In this document: piece by piece, positions 23,461-35,229 of the stretch
How positions within the stretch are numbered: the stretch's first letter is position 1
Layout of the letters: every line of letters starts with the position of its first letter
Origin: Siphonodentalium dalli
Lineage: Eukaryota; Mollusca; Scaphopoda; Gadilida; Siphonodentaliidae
DNA: 64,000 nt
Assembly: GCA_032622095.1 (NCBI GenBank)
Contig: CP136061.1
Span: 118,802,754-118,866,753 of the forward strand
Reading direction: 5' to 3'
The notes under the pieces: model-generated
Seen by the model: only the letters and a program-made list of their open reading frames with translations
What the model was told of the DNA's origin: nothing
Database searches by the model: none
Program-made: the position numbers and the translations under genes

Positions 23461-24420
23461 GGAAGCTGTTCCTGGTCCAGGTTCCGTTCCTGCTACTCGA
23501 AATAGTCAATCCAAAATTGTAGCCAGTATTAAACAAGTCTCCTCTCACGGATGCCACAATTAATAAAGTCTGTGCATGTGATAGCTGGCATTTTATTATT
23601 GCACGAACACCAGAAGCGTCATTCGAGTGATTCGCATGCCATGAACGTTCATTAGTCTAATCGAATAACGCCGGGTCGAGTTATGATGAGGAAATTTGTT
23701 TTTTCGATTATGCATGGTCTGTGCTCAAATTATAACAGACCGATATGGAACTCTGATGTCTTCAATAACAGGCAATGGAAATTCCGGCTGTAAATACCGG
23801 TAGGTTGAGAATACTCTAATATGTGTAGGGAGAGTTCAAGTGATGACATTGAATTACTAATGCAGGTACAGAGTTCGAATTAAAAAAGAGTGACCCCCAT
23901 TGTTCAGCCAGTAGTTAGATAAGAATATGTGTTTCTCAAGCCAAGGTCCTAACTGACAGGATTTTAGCAAATACAGGCTGAAATATACATTTTCAAACAG
24001 GATGCATGCTTGTTGGGGTGGGGGGGGGGGGGGGGTATCGAAAGATAAGTTACTTAGTTAAATGTATCAATCGGAATAACATGGGAAAGAAGCTACAATA
24101 TAATATGTTTTAAATATTTATTTATCCTAACCACTCAAGAAAATAATGCCCATTAAGGATCAAATGTAACAATGTTTGCACTTCAGGGATGCTAGCAGAA
24201 TAATCGGACATTGTGCAGCATGAATTTAAAGGGGATTCCCCAAGATCACATTTCTTCTCCGGTAGAATAAATTTTCCAACTAAATGAGGAACATCTTTGC
24301 AACATTATTCCAAATGCCCAATTTTGTTGGATATATATACCTTTAGCCATGAATCTAGATATTGTGAAAAGAAAATTTGCTAGCAGATATGATAATAAAA
24401 TGTGTGAAAACGTCGTTTGT
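23461..24420. other. No gene recognised
   Basis: Contains a 16-G run (24020-24035). A GGGATGCTAGCAGAATAATC segment (about 24187) is repeated in diverged form at about 25204, on the other side of the MITE at 24421. Confidence 0.5.
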
Positions 24421-24923
24421 TTAAAGGTACGGTTGGCCTTGGCGGTGGGTATCCTGTGAAAATATTTCCACCCGTCAAAAACCGCCACAAACAGAAAGAA
24501 CATCAAAATGTAGACAGACTTTGTCCGTATACAAATAAGAAATATCGCATAAACAGTATGTTATTGTCATATGTTTGACTATTGTTATGTAAACAAAAGC
24601 ATAAAAAGTTACTTTTCTGGTGTTTGTTTATATTATGATGGTAAACATAAAGAGCGTTCTTTGTTGGTGAATTCCTGATATGGAACTAATAAAGAGCGTT
24701 TATGCCATTTGTTTGTGGTTAGTCAGTAGCATTGTGCTGTCTTCTATAACACAATCAGGCTCTTGCTTAGGTAAAATATAGTAGGTCATTATGATAACAT
24801 GCTGTTTACGCGATGGTCATGGTATATATGAACGAAACTGTATGCGTTTTAATGTTTTTTCTCTTTACGGTGTTTGGAACAGATATGAATATTTTCGACA
24901 ATTAAGGCCTCGCGTGCCTTTAA
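24421..24923 (+). mobile_element. TTAA-flanked MITE, GGTACGGTTGGCC subfamily
   Basis: TTAAAGGTACGGTTGGCCTT to AAGGCCTCGCGTGCCTTTAA, a terminal inverted repeat of about 20 bp. Full-length match to 47090-47593. Confidence 0.88.
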
Positions 24924-26039
24924 GTACCGCAGTCTAAATAGGCGAAAATATTGGAAAATCGGAATAAAGTCGAAGCATATAACCCGAAGAAAGGCAAATA
25001 CTCGAGTACAGGCTTACAGAATGTGCTGCAGCCACGTCACTTCGATGATATGCACCAGCTTGCCAATGAGCTCGCGAACAAAACCATCCATTAGTCTGGA
25101 CAGACGTCATGCTATGACCTCCGACAACTATGACAGTCCACTGCGGGAGGATGGAGGGAATCTGCGGGGGGATTTCATGGGATGATTTCCTTCCATCCTC
25201 TCCAGGGATGTTAGCGGAATAATCGGACGTGAAACATTTCAGACCGGAGAATCACGATTCTTCTGTATCCCTACGCGACAATGAATCTTTTGATGCGGCG
25301 TGGTATGTGCGTGCGTAGATCATAGGTGGCATTGTGCTCTTAGACTCGCGGGAAGATTAATTGCCCAGTGCGCCCCCTTAATCCAGATAGTATGCATATA
25401 AAACCATTCTACCGTCATGATGCTGCTAAGATTTGCATAGCGGCCCCGGAGCAGAAGATTCGGGCTTGTTCGTATTTGTGATGATTAATTATCTTACAGT
25501 GTAGGCCTACATGTGTAAAAATCATTCGCTTGCGGCTAATATCGATTACAACTAATTAGTTACTCGTTCAACGTGACATGAGATTACTGTGCTGTGCCAA
25601 AATAAGATATTTTAATATATATTTTAAAGATATACTCATAATTTTGTCTACTTGTAGGTATAATGCTTTTGCAACCAATCCTCGTGCAATTATATGGAGG
25701 TTCATGTTGGACCTATATATTCACTTTGGTTCACAGTGGACTTATACCTGTTACTCCGTTTAATGACGCGGGCCACAATGAAAACGCATTATAAAGAGCG
25801 TACATCTGCACGATAAGTCGATATTGTCGACATTCGGCATAATATTCACCGTAAATTCGCGCCTCGGCGAGTTTTTCTTCTTCAACAACTCGGCTTATGA
25901 TTTGACGAGGGGTGGTCATTTATTGGTGGATTTTTACAATTCTTGGTATCTGATTTTATTGTCTGTGCGACAGCTGCACACATAAAATCGGATACACCCC
26001 ACCGTTCTTACCATAGTTATGGCACTTGTTTATATTTAA
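24924..26039. other. Mostly unique sequence with short coding-like frames
   Basis: A + frame at about 24952-25095 (ILENRNKVEAYNPKKGKYSS...) and an overlapping frame to about 25190 look coding-like but are short and lack clear splice sites. A good acceptor-like TTCCTTCCATCCTCTCCAG ends near 25204. The minus-strand exon candidate 25731-25919 lies here. Confidence 0.3.
25731..25919 (-). CDS. Possible minus-strand coding exon of unknown function
   Basis: Reading the minus strand, an ATG at 25919 opens a 62-codon frame with coding-like codon use: an N-terminal charged helix (VVEEEKLAEARIYGEYYAEC) and a more aromatic second half. Before the stop there is a good donor-like CAG/GTATAAG near 25747, so the real coding part may end there and splice onward. 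I do not recognise the product. No promoter, acceptor or partner exon was identified. Confidence 0.2.
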   Translation of the reverse strand: MTTPRQIISRVVEEEKLAEARIYGEYYAECRQYRLIVQMYALYNAFSLWPASLNGVTGISPL

Positions 26040-26410
26040 AGTAATTTTAGCGCGCTAACTTGAACAAATGTCAACCAATTTCATTCATTTTTGGTATATA
26101 GATCTTTCACAGAAATATCTCGACCGAGTTTGAAAATCAGGTTTGTCTGATATTTTTACTTGAGTTGCTGACCTTAGTTTCTATATATTTTAAATAATTG
26201 TATAACTGTTAGCGCGATAATGTGAACAAACATCAATCGATTTCATTCATATTTGATATATTGACTCTTCATAACAATATCTCGATCGAATTCGATAATC
26301 AATGTGTTAGAGTTTTTTGTACCCGAGTTATGGTTCCTTGGTTCGTCAATTTTTAATAATTCTCGGTCAAACAGATTCACTCTTATGGGCAAAACATATC
26401 GACGAGCGCC
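26040..26410 (+). repeat. Two-unit tandem repeat, period about 163 bp
   Basis: TTAGCGCG.TAA..TGAACAAA and ATTTCATTCAT.TTTG.TATAT recur at 26047 and 26210, followed by ATATCTCGA.CGA.TT.GA. Confidence 0.7.
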
Positions 26411-26813
26411 ATCTTCGATGAGCAACCCTTGTTTCGAATTCCGAGATCGGTCTACACGTAGTTCGTTAGATAAATAAATGAACTATTGCTATACATATGT
26501 GCTATCGGGGTTAAACTACGCTTTGGTGCGTAATAAGAGTACCGGACGGACGTACCAGTTCTGCTGAAGCTAATTAGTGTACGGGCGGAATAATAGTACA
26601 TGCATGAAGGCAATTTCCAACATGGAAACAAGTTAGAACATGTATGTCGTGGTATACCATCGATAATATAATATTCAGTCAACTCGAGATAACGAATGCT
26701 CCACAAATAAGTGTACATCACCTCAACTTGAGAAAATATCCACAGACTATACTCATTGACATTTGAGTAAACTCCCGACAGTTTCTCCCTGATATTAAAG
26801 ATACTGCGCCAGT

Positions 26814-27100
26814 GCATTCTTTTATACATGTTAGAAAAAATACCGTCGTTTTAACGGTCTGAGACCGCGCAACATCGCTGCCAACATTTGACCATTAAAC
26901 ATACGGTCAGACCGTAGCATGTTCCACGCTATAAAACCGTTTAAGTAACTGGCATATACCATAACCAATAATAGTACTGTCGGACCGATGTATTTTTTAC
27001 GGTTCAGCACCGTTTAATTAATATCAAGACCGTAACTAATAAAGGTCAGACCAATGATATTTTTCATGGGTCAACACCAATTTTTTGCTCTTAATTTGCT
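26814..27100. repeat. Left end of an ACCGTC-rich element
   Basis: CCAGTGCATTCTTTTATAC and repeated ACCGT/ACGGT motifs (GTTTTAACGGTCTGAGACCG) resemble the inverse of 29340-29455. Confidence 0.55.
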
Positions 27101-27678
27101 AATTTACCATATAATTAGCCAGGTTCCCATGGTGACAATATGATTCCGATTCATATGTTTTTGAATGGTCGAAACTAGTATTATTCGTAACTGAAAAATA
27201 AATCTTAGTTCTTATGTTACAATCATAGTTTTAATGAAATGTAAATCCTCAATGCATAAAGTGATAGACAATACTTATGAAACTTTGCAGTTTGCAGAGG
27301 ATCAAGCTTGTTATCTGCCTCGTATAATTTAATCCGGAAAAGACTGTGCACGCGTAATTTGTTCGCCTTTCACTAACTACTGTATGCATATGGCTGTAAA
27401 TAGAAAACGATACTAGTAATGGCTGATAAGCCAACCCGTCACTATTCAGTTATGAGTCATACTAATTTCAACCATTCTAAAACATGAATCGGCATGCCCT
27501 TTTAAGCCATAAAAAGAACAAAGCTACATGTTTCACAGTTAAAACTCAAATTTATGTACATGTAAAAGTAAAATATCTTAATGGCATACTTTTTGGTAAC
27601 ATGTAAGGCGTGAAATTGTCCAGTCACTTGTAAACACAGTTTTTGTTTTAACAGGTGAATCCGTACATCATGATAATA

Positions 27679-28164
27679 CAGTACCAGTCAGAAAAGTGGT
27701 ATTTTTTTAGGCGCACCTATATTGCGATATTGAGCCTGCTTAATTTAGAAAAAGGCGTGATTATAGCACACTACCAAAAATCTGTCGCGCTTATTATTGC
27801 AATATTGAACGCAAAATATTGCGATACTAAGCGCGCTAAATTTCATAGTGTTATATTTATATTAGATAAATACTGTGCCTATAGTGTACATATAGTGTAC
27901 ATATAGCATTTACAACTATAAGTATATACATATCTAAAACATTGTCTCTATTTATACAACAACCAATATAGAAGAAGCAATAATTTGATTTAAATGTCAC
28001 AATTTTGAGCGCAATATTAAGAGCAAAATATTGAGATATTAAGCGCAAAATATTGCTAATAATATCACAAGCGACATTCTTATAAGCGTTTCCACTTGCA
28101 ATAGTATTGCGATATTGGGCGCGAAAATATGCGCTTAATATACCACTACTTTTGACTGGTACTG
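27679..28164. mobile_element. Tc1/mariner-like MITE with TA target duplication
   Basis: The ends CAGTACCAGTCAGAAAAGTG and CTACTTTTGACTGGTACTG are inverted, with TA on each side (27677-27678, 28165-28166). CAGTACC.GTCAAAAG is a Tc1-type terminus. The interior repeats GCGCAATATTGCGATATT-like motifs; no transposase. Confidence 0.85.
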
Positions 28165-28166
28165 TA

Positions 28167-29339
28167 TATCAATAAAAGCTAGTTGGGATTGGAACCTTCA
28201 AGACAACAGCAGATCCCATAATAACTGTGTGCAATGACTTGGCGACAATGTTCTCCTGTAGTCGCACATTTTCCATGAAATTTTAAAGCATGATGCATCA
28301 AACTGTATACTGGTATCACAACCACTTAGTATCAATATCAGTGAGTCAGCCAAAGATAGTTTGATAAGAACATCCAACCAACAGTGTACTCCCGGTAAAT
28401 TGTCGTAATAACTTGACGATAACATGGCGAATGATGACAATGTCTCATATCCACACGTTTCAATGAAAATTGATGTTTACAGGATGAATTGGTCCGTGTA
28501 ATTGTAAAATTGGAATTGTAGATATGTGATCATCCATCAATGCGCAGCGTCAGTTCGTTGTTTACGGTGTTGTTGTTGACACTGAAGCTCTTGTGAATTA
28601 CACTGGTGCATACAGTACATGTACATGTATATCCTCTCTTGTAAATGTACATGCATGTGCTTTGAAACAATCAGATTCAGAACACTGTCAACTGGATTGT
28701 CAACATTCTAATATTAATATCTGCTCGTTGAGTCGTTGTTATTATTGTCACTATTGGTTGACATCGAAGCTTGTTTTAATTGTACCTGTATCATCCCGTG
28801 TTTTGATACTAAGTCACAACACTGTCAATTTCAACATAATCACTGAGTCGAATGAAGCCAGACCCCCGATCGTGCCATGAATCGATTGGCATGAATCTCT
28901 GTTCTCTAATTTAGTGGAAATTGTCAATGATTAAGCCGATTTTCGCAGAATTGAAACTTGTCCGGTTATCAAAGGAACCGAAATCAGACCGTCTTAACAA
29001 CTGTCCGCAGTGGAAAAGGTAACAGTTTCCCAAAAAAAAATAATTTGTGATTAAATATGCAACGCCAAATAAAAATGGCGAAAAAATTATCTTAGTGCTA
29101 AAGCGGGAACTTAACCCCGGAATGAGAATGACGTACTCATCAATATACGTACCGACCCGATTAACACAGAATGAATGCCGATATTATATACATATTAAAT
29201 ATCAGCAGAGTAAGATTCAGTCATACTGTATGGAGTCATTGCGTATATAATATGGTCGCCGATAAATATACTATTGAATTTTGACGGCATGACTTTGAAT
29301 CACGAAAATATTTAATTTAGGCAATTTTCATGGGCACTT
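28167..29339. other. No gene or known repeat recognised
   Basis: Short ORFs only (28198-28440 minus, 28593-28880 plus) without family signatures. Confidence 0.45.
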
Positions 29340-29455
29340 AAAATAACGGTAAAACACTGTCAAACTGATGAAACGGTATGGGACCGTCGATTATGACGGT
29401 CCGAAACCGTCGAACCGACAGTAATTTCTAACAGTGTGAGAATGCACTGGATTAC
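29340..29455. repeat. Right end of an ACCGTC-rich element
   Basis: GGGACCGTCGATTATGACGGTCCGAAACCGTCG-like palindromic motifs and the end GTGAGAATGCACTGG are the inverse of 26814-26870. The pair could be the ends of one 2.6-kb element or two solo copies. Confidence 0.55.
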
Positions 29456-29477
29456 ACGGTCAATATAAATATTGTTA

Positions 29478-29600
29478 GGCCAATGTATTATCTTATATAT
29501 GCGAGGCTCACTTTATATATTGGAGACTGGCATATATAAGAGAATGCATTGGCACAGGGTTTTCGCTAAATTTCAGTAAGGTCCAGTCATGGAAGCTCAT
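29478..29600. mobile_element. Single-hairpin fragment of the type B foldback MITE
   Basis: TTAGGCCAATGTATTATCTT...GAATGCATTGGCACAGGGTT followed by TTTCAGTAAGGTCCAGTCATGGAAG-like sequence, the inverse of the type B left end. Confidence 0.7.
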
Positions 29601-30677
29601 CTCATTTTTGTGTGCATTGAGAGCAGTATGTAAATGTCAATGACTTCAGCGAGTCGTTCTAAGGAGCGTGAAAATGTTCAAAATCTGACGCCGTGTTTAC
29701 TTTCGTAAAAGAAGAAAGGCATGTATGTCTTCAATATCGGGCTGGGCTGTGCTAAATAAGTTCACGTGACCTCTAAATCCAAGATGGCTGACATCATAAG
29801 CAATACACCAGCATATTTTTCAGGACTTTTGCACGTGTACTGACTAAATCGATACCGATCAGCTGTAAGATGTCCCTAATGATCCAATCCATATTCCACT
29901 ATGGTTTGGATCAGATGACGAGACAGGACCTGTTGTGCTCAGGGAGGCCAGAGTCAACATTGAGGGTTGTTTAGCGATTTTTGATCTGAAGGCTAGGGCT
30001 GATTGACATGCAATTTTCCACCATGCCGGTACCCTCTCATCTTTTCTACTTCCCGCTTGGTAAAAATAAATTGAATAGAGTCTTTAAAATCCCTCCAAAC
30101 TCAATGGCTTAAGATCACGATACAGGCTTGCTTCTACTGAAACGCCTTCAATGATACATTAATACACATAAGACTTGAATTATAACATTAACCATGTCTC
30201 ACAACAACTAACCTTTTAGGCCGGATTAGTCATTTCAAGTTTAAACCCACATTGACGGTCCAACCAAACCGGATCTAAGAGGGCGTTGGTGGTTGTTCAG
30301 TGGCTAACTGATTGACAACTCTATTCGGCGAGATGAGCATGCAATCAAACTGCCCAGTTGCAAGGCGGACCACAAGCAGGGAAGTATTGACACGCCTTCA
30401 ATTAACGCGAATATGTGCACCCTTATAATAACTCTCGTGTGAGGATGAATAACAACCAAGCCGCCACTCTCACCTTAGATACGTCATAAGCTAGCTTAGT
30501 TACAGTCCCACCCATTGAACTGATTGTGTAACAATTGTAAACCTGGTCCAGAAAAGACGAATTGGTTATCTAAGGTCTAGCTTCTTTAAACACCGTTTAC
30601 TGGACCATCGAATTGTGTGGTTTAGTTGCCGGTTTAAGGGTACAAAACGCAATCAATGATCGCAATTGACAAAACAG
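29601..30677. other. Mostly unique sequence
   Basis: Holds the E-box/YY1-like cluster at 29755-29800. No ORF of note. Confidence 0.4.
29755..29800. promoter_or_regulatory. E-box plus YY1-like motif cluster
   Basis: TTCACGTGACC (a USF/MITF-type E-box) is followed within about 20 bp by CCAAGATGGCTGACATCAT, a typical YY1-type promoter element. The region between 29600 and 30660 is otherwise low in repeats. It may be a promoter, possibly for something rightwards such as the ORF at 31588, but no transcript evidence is visible. Confidence 0.28.
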
Positions 30678-31105
30678 TTAAAGGTACTCAATCCGATTCG
30701 ATGGTCCCCATATCATCAGATTCCAACAACAACAACAACATTTTTTTAAATGCCGCTTCAGTAGTCAGAATCGATTAATAGCCCAAAAATAATGCTAACC
30801 AGTCAACTATAGTATAAAATTGACAAAAAAACGTTATTTGTCAACTTTTTGTTCAACGAATTTTTGCCGGTTTGTCAAATATCTGACACAAACAGCCGTT
30901 TGATTTTAGAGTTATCCATCTTCATCCGCAATTTGGTCTGCTGTTTACTGGGCCACTTAAAATAAAAATAATTGATTTCAAATATCGATATCTGATCACT
31001 CTCAGCTTTGATGGGTGAGTTCCTCGACTCGAATCAAATATTGTTTACCCCCGAGGCCAAGGAAATAGTAATCTGCGAGCGTTAATTCGGATTGAGTACC
31101 TTTAA
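30678..31105 (+). mobile_element. TTAA-flanked MITE, GGTACTCAATCCG family, copy 2
   Basis: The most regular copy: TTAAAGGTACTCAATCCGAT at the left and TCGGATTGAGTACCTTTAA at the right, a 19-bp terminal inverted repeat including TTAA. Confidence 0.9.
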
Positions 31106-31587
31106 TACAATACATACAATAAACTTTATAGAGTGGGCGCTTCTTGCTTATAATTTAATTGTCGATATTCACTGTCGATAGAACGCCGCGGTCCGCATTA
31201 TGCAGATACGACTGTTTAGCTCGACGATATAGAGACACTACTGTTCAAGAATAGTCTGGCTGGGCCGGGTTTAAACCAGAGAAGAGGACTGCGTCACTTA
31301 GACAAGCGGTCTCGAATTTAAACTATGGGTTTAGCTATATCAAACGGCGGTTTAATTCCAGAAGTTTCCACAAATCGGGTTTAAACTGGAGATAACGCAT
31401 CTGGCCTTTGTGTTTGTTGACCTGTATCTTAAAAACCCTGTTCACCAATTACTTGGAATCTATATATATATATGTCCCATCCTTATCGTCGGCATTTTGC
31501 CTATTGTTTGGATGGATAACCATAGTGTCTAGACAATTCAATTATATATGTACACTTTTATAACTGAATGGGAACATCCTATCTGTA

Positions 31588-31896
31588 ATGAAAGGAATAA
31601 AAGCACGCTCTGTGCTCCTTGTGTTGTTTCACGTGGACATGCACAAAAGATCCCTAAGCGGAATGGCTCGCCATCCCATATCGCATGTTTATACTGATTC
31701 GATTGTATATAGTCCGCGTTTACTATACAGACCGTCGGTGGCGCCTGAAGTCATGGAATTTGAACGTATATATCAGGAATCGAATCGACCAGTGGAAGAA
31801 GTGTCTTTCAGTGCACAGAGAGCGCGCCACCTAAACAGACAGATCTTGAGGGATGACTACCAAAATTCGATCCTCAACTCAATTATTGTTCCTTAG
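31588..31896 (+). CDS. Uncharacterised 102-codon ORF, possible small gene or exon
   Basis: I do not recognise this protein. The frame opens with ATG at 31588 and ends with TAG at 31894-31896. Codon choice is balanced and the composition differs from the AT-rich surroundings. The N-terminus has a short hydrophobic stretch (VLLVLF, about residues 9-14) before a Lys-Arg pair at residues 20-21. The middle holds the aromatic/proline stretch YSPRLLYRPSVAPE, and the C-terminal half is charged and likely helical (EFERIYQE, ARHLNRQILRDDYQ). A second in-frame ATG before ARHPISH, about 25 codons downstream, is an alternative start. No splice sites were convincing. A TATA-like run lies about 130 bp upstream. 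Just downstream begins a roughly 285-bp block duplicated at 33056-33310, and that duplicate does not carry the ORF. It could be a true small single-exon gene, an exon, or a chance ORF. Confidence 0.35.
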   Translation: MKGIKARSVLLVLFHVDMHKRSLSGMARHPISHVYTDSIVYSPRLLYRPSVAPEVMEFERIYQESNRPVEEVSFSAQRARHLNRQILRDDYQNSILNSIIVP

Positions 31897-31924
31897 CCTA
31901 TTATTACTGCGCACGTTTCTCGAG

Positions 31925-32210
31925 AAAAAACTTTCAAATTGGCGGAACAGGATTGATCTCACATGGGTTATTTGAGGTAATTTAATCGAAGTTTTAAAAG
32001 AGAAATAGCGAATATGTCATCCCTGGGGGCGATGTCGTGAACAAATCAGCTTTCCCGTTGAGGCAACGTGGCTTCATTTGCAAATTTTCACATCCGTATT
32101 CATTGCTATGAACGAGTTGCGTGTGGCAGTATACCATTTACCACGCGCAGTTTCGCACCTAGGGCATAAGACGCAATGACCCTTGTGTGCTTTGAAGATA
32201 CATAATCCGA
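31925..32210 (+). repeat. Segmental duplicate, copy 1 (paired with 33056-33310)
   Basis: GGATTGATCTCACATGGGTTATTTGAGGTAATT-type sequence, CAACGTGGCTTCATTTGC and GTATTCATTGC recur in order in the second copy, at moderate divergence. Confidence 0.75.
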
Positions 32211-32339
32211 TTTAAAGCTGGGAAATTAATATTTCATTTGGGCTTCTTGGGTAAATTTTTTAATCTGTTATTTTTCACCACCTGGAATATTTGGCGGCCT
32301 AGCAAATATTCGACGAGCCAACTGACAGTTGACGGTGGT

Positions 32340-32431
32340 TAGCATTATCTTTTGGTAAATAATCGATTCTGATAATTAAAGCGCCTTTAAAAAAATGTTG
32401 TTGTTGGAATTTGATGATACCTTTAAAATGT
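32340..32431 (-). mobile_element. Fragment of a GGTACTCAATCCG-family MITE
   Basis: TGGTTAGCATTATCTTTTGG, AATCGATTCTGATAATTAAA and AATGTTGTTGTTGGAAT correspond to the end of 43285-43744. Confidence 0.6.
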
Positions 32432-32675
32432 CATCTTGTACCTTTAAACAGACATGGCTGCTTTGAACCTCAGATTTAGAAGGAGGGGTAGGATAGGTCC
32501 TTAAATATACACGGAATCCCGATATAAAGGCTGTATATTTTCAGATAAAAACTTGCCCAAAAAGGCAGTTTTCCATCTTAACGAAGACTCAAGATAACAG
32601 CTCTTTATCTTTACCGGCGCATTATCAGAGAAAAAAATGAAAGGAGCGCTCTTTATATGTTCCACGCCAAATAAA

Positions 32676-32926
32676 CGAGATCACTGAGTCGCTACCATAT
32701 TGAATCCACCCAGCCCCCATTCCGCGGTTTAAGTGCTACAGTTCAAACTTCTGGAGCAGCATTCAATATAATGGAGTTTTGAATATTCTTGAATTCCATA
32801 TATGGATTTCATGAATATTCAAAAGCTCCATATATGGAATGCTATACTTCTTAACTTTGACCTGTAGCACTGAATGCGCGGAACGGGACTGGATGGATCC
32901 AATATGGTAGCGACTCAGTGATCTCG
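32676..32926. mobile_element. MITE with long inverted repeat, GAGTCGCTACCATATT family
   Basis: CGAGATCACTGAGTCGCTAC at the left and its exact inverse at the right. The centre is a second palindrome (CATATATGGA around GAATTC). The second copy is at 50174-50363. Confidence 0.88.
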
Positions 32927-33055
32927 ATGTATTTTATTTATCGACGTATTTTCACCTCTGGATATTTCAGCATCAACTCGTGTCAACACTCGGTTTTCAG
33001 GACATTTCGGCACCTGATTTTCGGCATTTGGACATTTCTATCCCCAATTTAATTA

Positions 33056-33310
33056 TTAAGAAAAAACATTCAAATTTGTGGCACGCGATTGATCTGGTAT
33101 TGGTTATTTGAGGTAATTCATTGAGAAAAAATGCATACGTCTTCGCTGTGGGTGATGTGGACAAATCGGCTTTCCTGCTCTTGCAATGTGGCTTCATTTG
33201 CTAATTCTCCCATCGGTATTCATTGCGTCGAGGGATTTGCGTGCGGCATTGTAGCATTTACCATGCAATAGATGACGGACGTCGTAATGGCTCCATTTTG
33301 CTTTAAAGAT
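33056..33310 (+). repeat. Segmental duplicate, copy 2
   Basis: Diverged copy of 31925-32210. Its end TTTTGCTTTAAAGATAC runs into the MITE at 33303, whereas copy 1 reads GTGTGCTTTGAAGATACATA. Confidence 0.75.
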
Positions 33311-33730
33311 ACGGGCGGCGCTGGGTATGCTGTTAAAATATTCACCTCCGTCAAAAACCGCCATAAACAGAAATAATAGTAAAATATAGACATAGTTTGT
33401 TCTTATACCAATCAGAAATATGGCATAAACAGTATGTTATTGTCAAATGTTTTCCTTTGTTATGTAAACAAAAGCAAAAAACGTTACAGAACCTGGCTTT
33501 TGTTTAGATCCGAATATGGTAAACATAAAGAGCGTTATTTGTTACTTCTGTAACACGAGAAGGTTCTTGTTTACACACACCACCGTACGCCTTGACGACA
33601 ATATACTATTTACGCGCTGATTATGATTGGCATATGAACAAAACTATATATATATATTAATATTCCTTCTGTTGATGGCGATTTGAACAAATATGAATAT
33701 TTCTGCAACGAACGCCGCCCGTGTCTTTAA
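33303..33730 (+). mobile_element. TTAA-flanked MITE, RTACGGGCGG family
   Basis: TTAAAGATACGGGCGGCG to CGCCGCCCGTGTCTTTAA, a clear terminal inverted repeat. Confidence 0.88.
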
Positions 33731-33946
33731 ACTCATTTCATGTTTTATCTTTAAACCGACATGCATGGCTGATTTGAACCTTCTGATTTAGAAGGAGTGC
33801 TAATATAGGTCAATAAAGATGTATTCAGGGTTCCATACCTAAATTTACAACAACAACAACATAAGCAATCTAATTTAACATCGTTTTCTTCTTTGTTCTG
33901 TTGTAAAAATTTTGAAAATCAAATATGACACATAGATTGGACCAAT

Positions 33947-34133
33947 TTATCCTTTCATGACGGAGCTGCGCTGGTGCAGCATTAAAGACCCTGTGCCAAT
34001 GCATTCTCTTATATATGCACTGGCATACAAGGTCGAGGTAAATATTGTTAGGCTAATGCATCTTCTTAGATATGCGATGCGCCCTATATATGGGCGACTC
34101 GCATATATAAGAAAATGCATTGGCACAGGGTAT
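33947..34133. mobile_element. Type B foldback MITE, one end missing
   Basis: TTATCCTTTCATGACGGAGC and CTGCGCTGGTGCAGCATTAA begin it. Two partial hairpins follow and end at GCATTGGCACAGGG. The second outer arm is absent. TAGATTGGACCA occurs just before the start and just after the end. Confidence 0.75.
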
Positions 34134-34830
34134 ACATGTAGATTGGACCAAAAGATACCGAAGAATATCATTTTGATATTTAGAGATTAACAAATTTGTT
34201 TTGATGTCCCTATAAATGCCGCTATTCCTCCTCGAGGACCACTATTTTGGCATAGTCAACGACAAGACATTCATTATTTATTATATACTACGCGAAGCGA
34301 TCCGGAAACTGAATTAAATCGAATGTTGTCACTTCACAGTTTGACGTCGTTCCTGTGAGAAATAATGTTCACATGCAGTAATGTTTTAATGTCATTTGGA
34401 CACGCCTTAGTAAATTGGTGGACACAGTCATTGATGTATATCTGTTTTCGAGAGTGTTGCCTCTGTTCGTGACTTTTGGCATGATAGTTTGGCATATTAG
34501 TGTGCTAAATTTAGAACGACACAATACAAGTATATACTGGTGTGGTAAATTTAGCACAACACTACATAATTTAGATCAAGCTCTCAACCAATCAGAATTC
34601 GCCATTTCTGTGTGAGGTGAAATATTATACACTATATACCAATCATTGTCAAAATTTTCAACAAATGGTAATATTTGGTATTATATATGTCTAGCCTGTA
34701 TGTCTAATTTTGTTCTCACCAGTCATTCGAAAAAGAAGTGTAAAGTTGTTGTTGTAACTGGAAGTCTGGAACACTGAATACAGCTTTAAAACACCAAGGC
34801 CCCATGTATAATATCCATATTTATAGTCTA
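34134..34830. other. No gene recognised
   Basis: Overlapping short ORFs on both strands near 34369-34615 lack family signatures. Confidence 0.4.
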
Positions 34831-35229
34831 TTAACCCTTTACCCAACAAACCGGCCAAAACCGGCCAAATAAAACTTCAACAGCCTAAAATATCTTCGGT
34901 CTGTCTCAATAGAACCATACAAATATGGATATCATTGGAACCGGCTCCTTGACCACATTGTGATAGTTACAGTTATGCCCTGTGCCAATGCATTCTCTTA
35001 TATATGCGAGTCGACCATAGGTCGCCTCGCATATATAAGAGAATGCATTGGCCTAAAAAAAATCTTTTTTTAACACTTTTTACCATTTTTTCTTACATTC
35101 TTTAACAATTTTATAATTTTTAATGTGTTAAACCAATGCATTCTCTTATATATGCGAGGCGACCTATGGTCGACTCGCATATATAAGAGAATGCATTGGC
35201 ACAGGGCCGTTCTGTTGGGTAAAGGATAA
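34831..35229 (-). mobile_element. Type A foldback MITE, full length
   Basis: TTAACCCTTTACCCAACAAA at the left and GTTGGGTAAAGGATAA at the right. One outer arm is long (34831-34978, includes GGCCAAAACCGGCC and GGAACCGGCTCC); the other is short. Two mutually inverted 67-nt hairpins surround a T-rich spacer. TTAA plus CCCTTTACCC suggests mobilisation by a piggyBac-type transposase. Confidence 0.9.

Noticed and set aside
24952-25190. Coding exon pair on the plus strand
   Set aside because: Two overlapping frames are open but short, with no convincing acceptor or donor; left as unassigned sequence.
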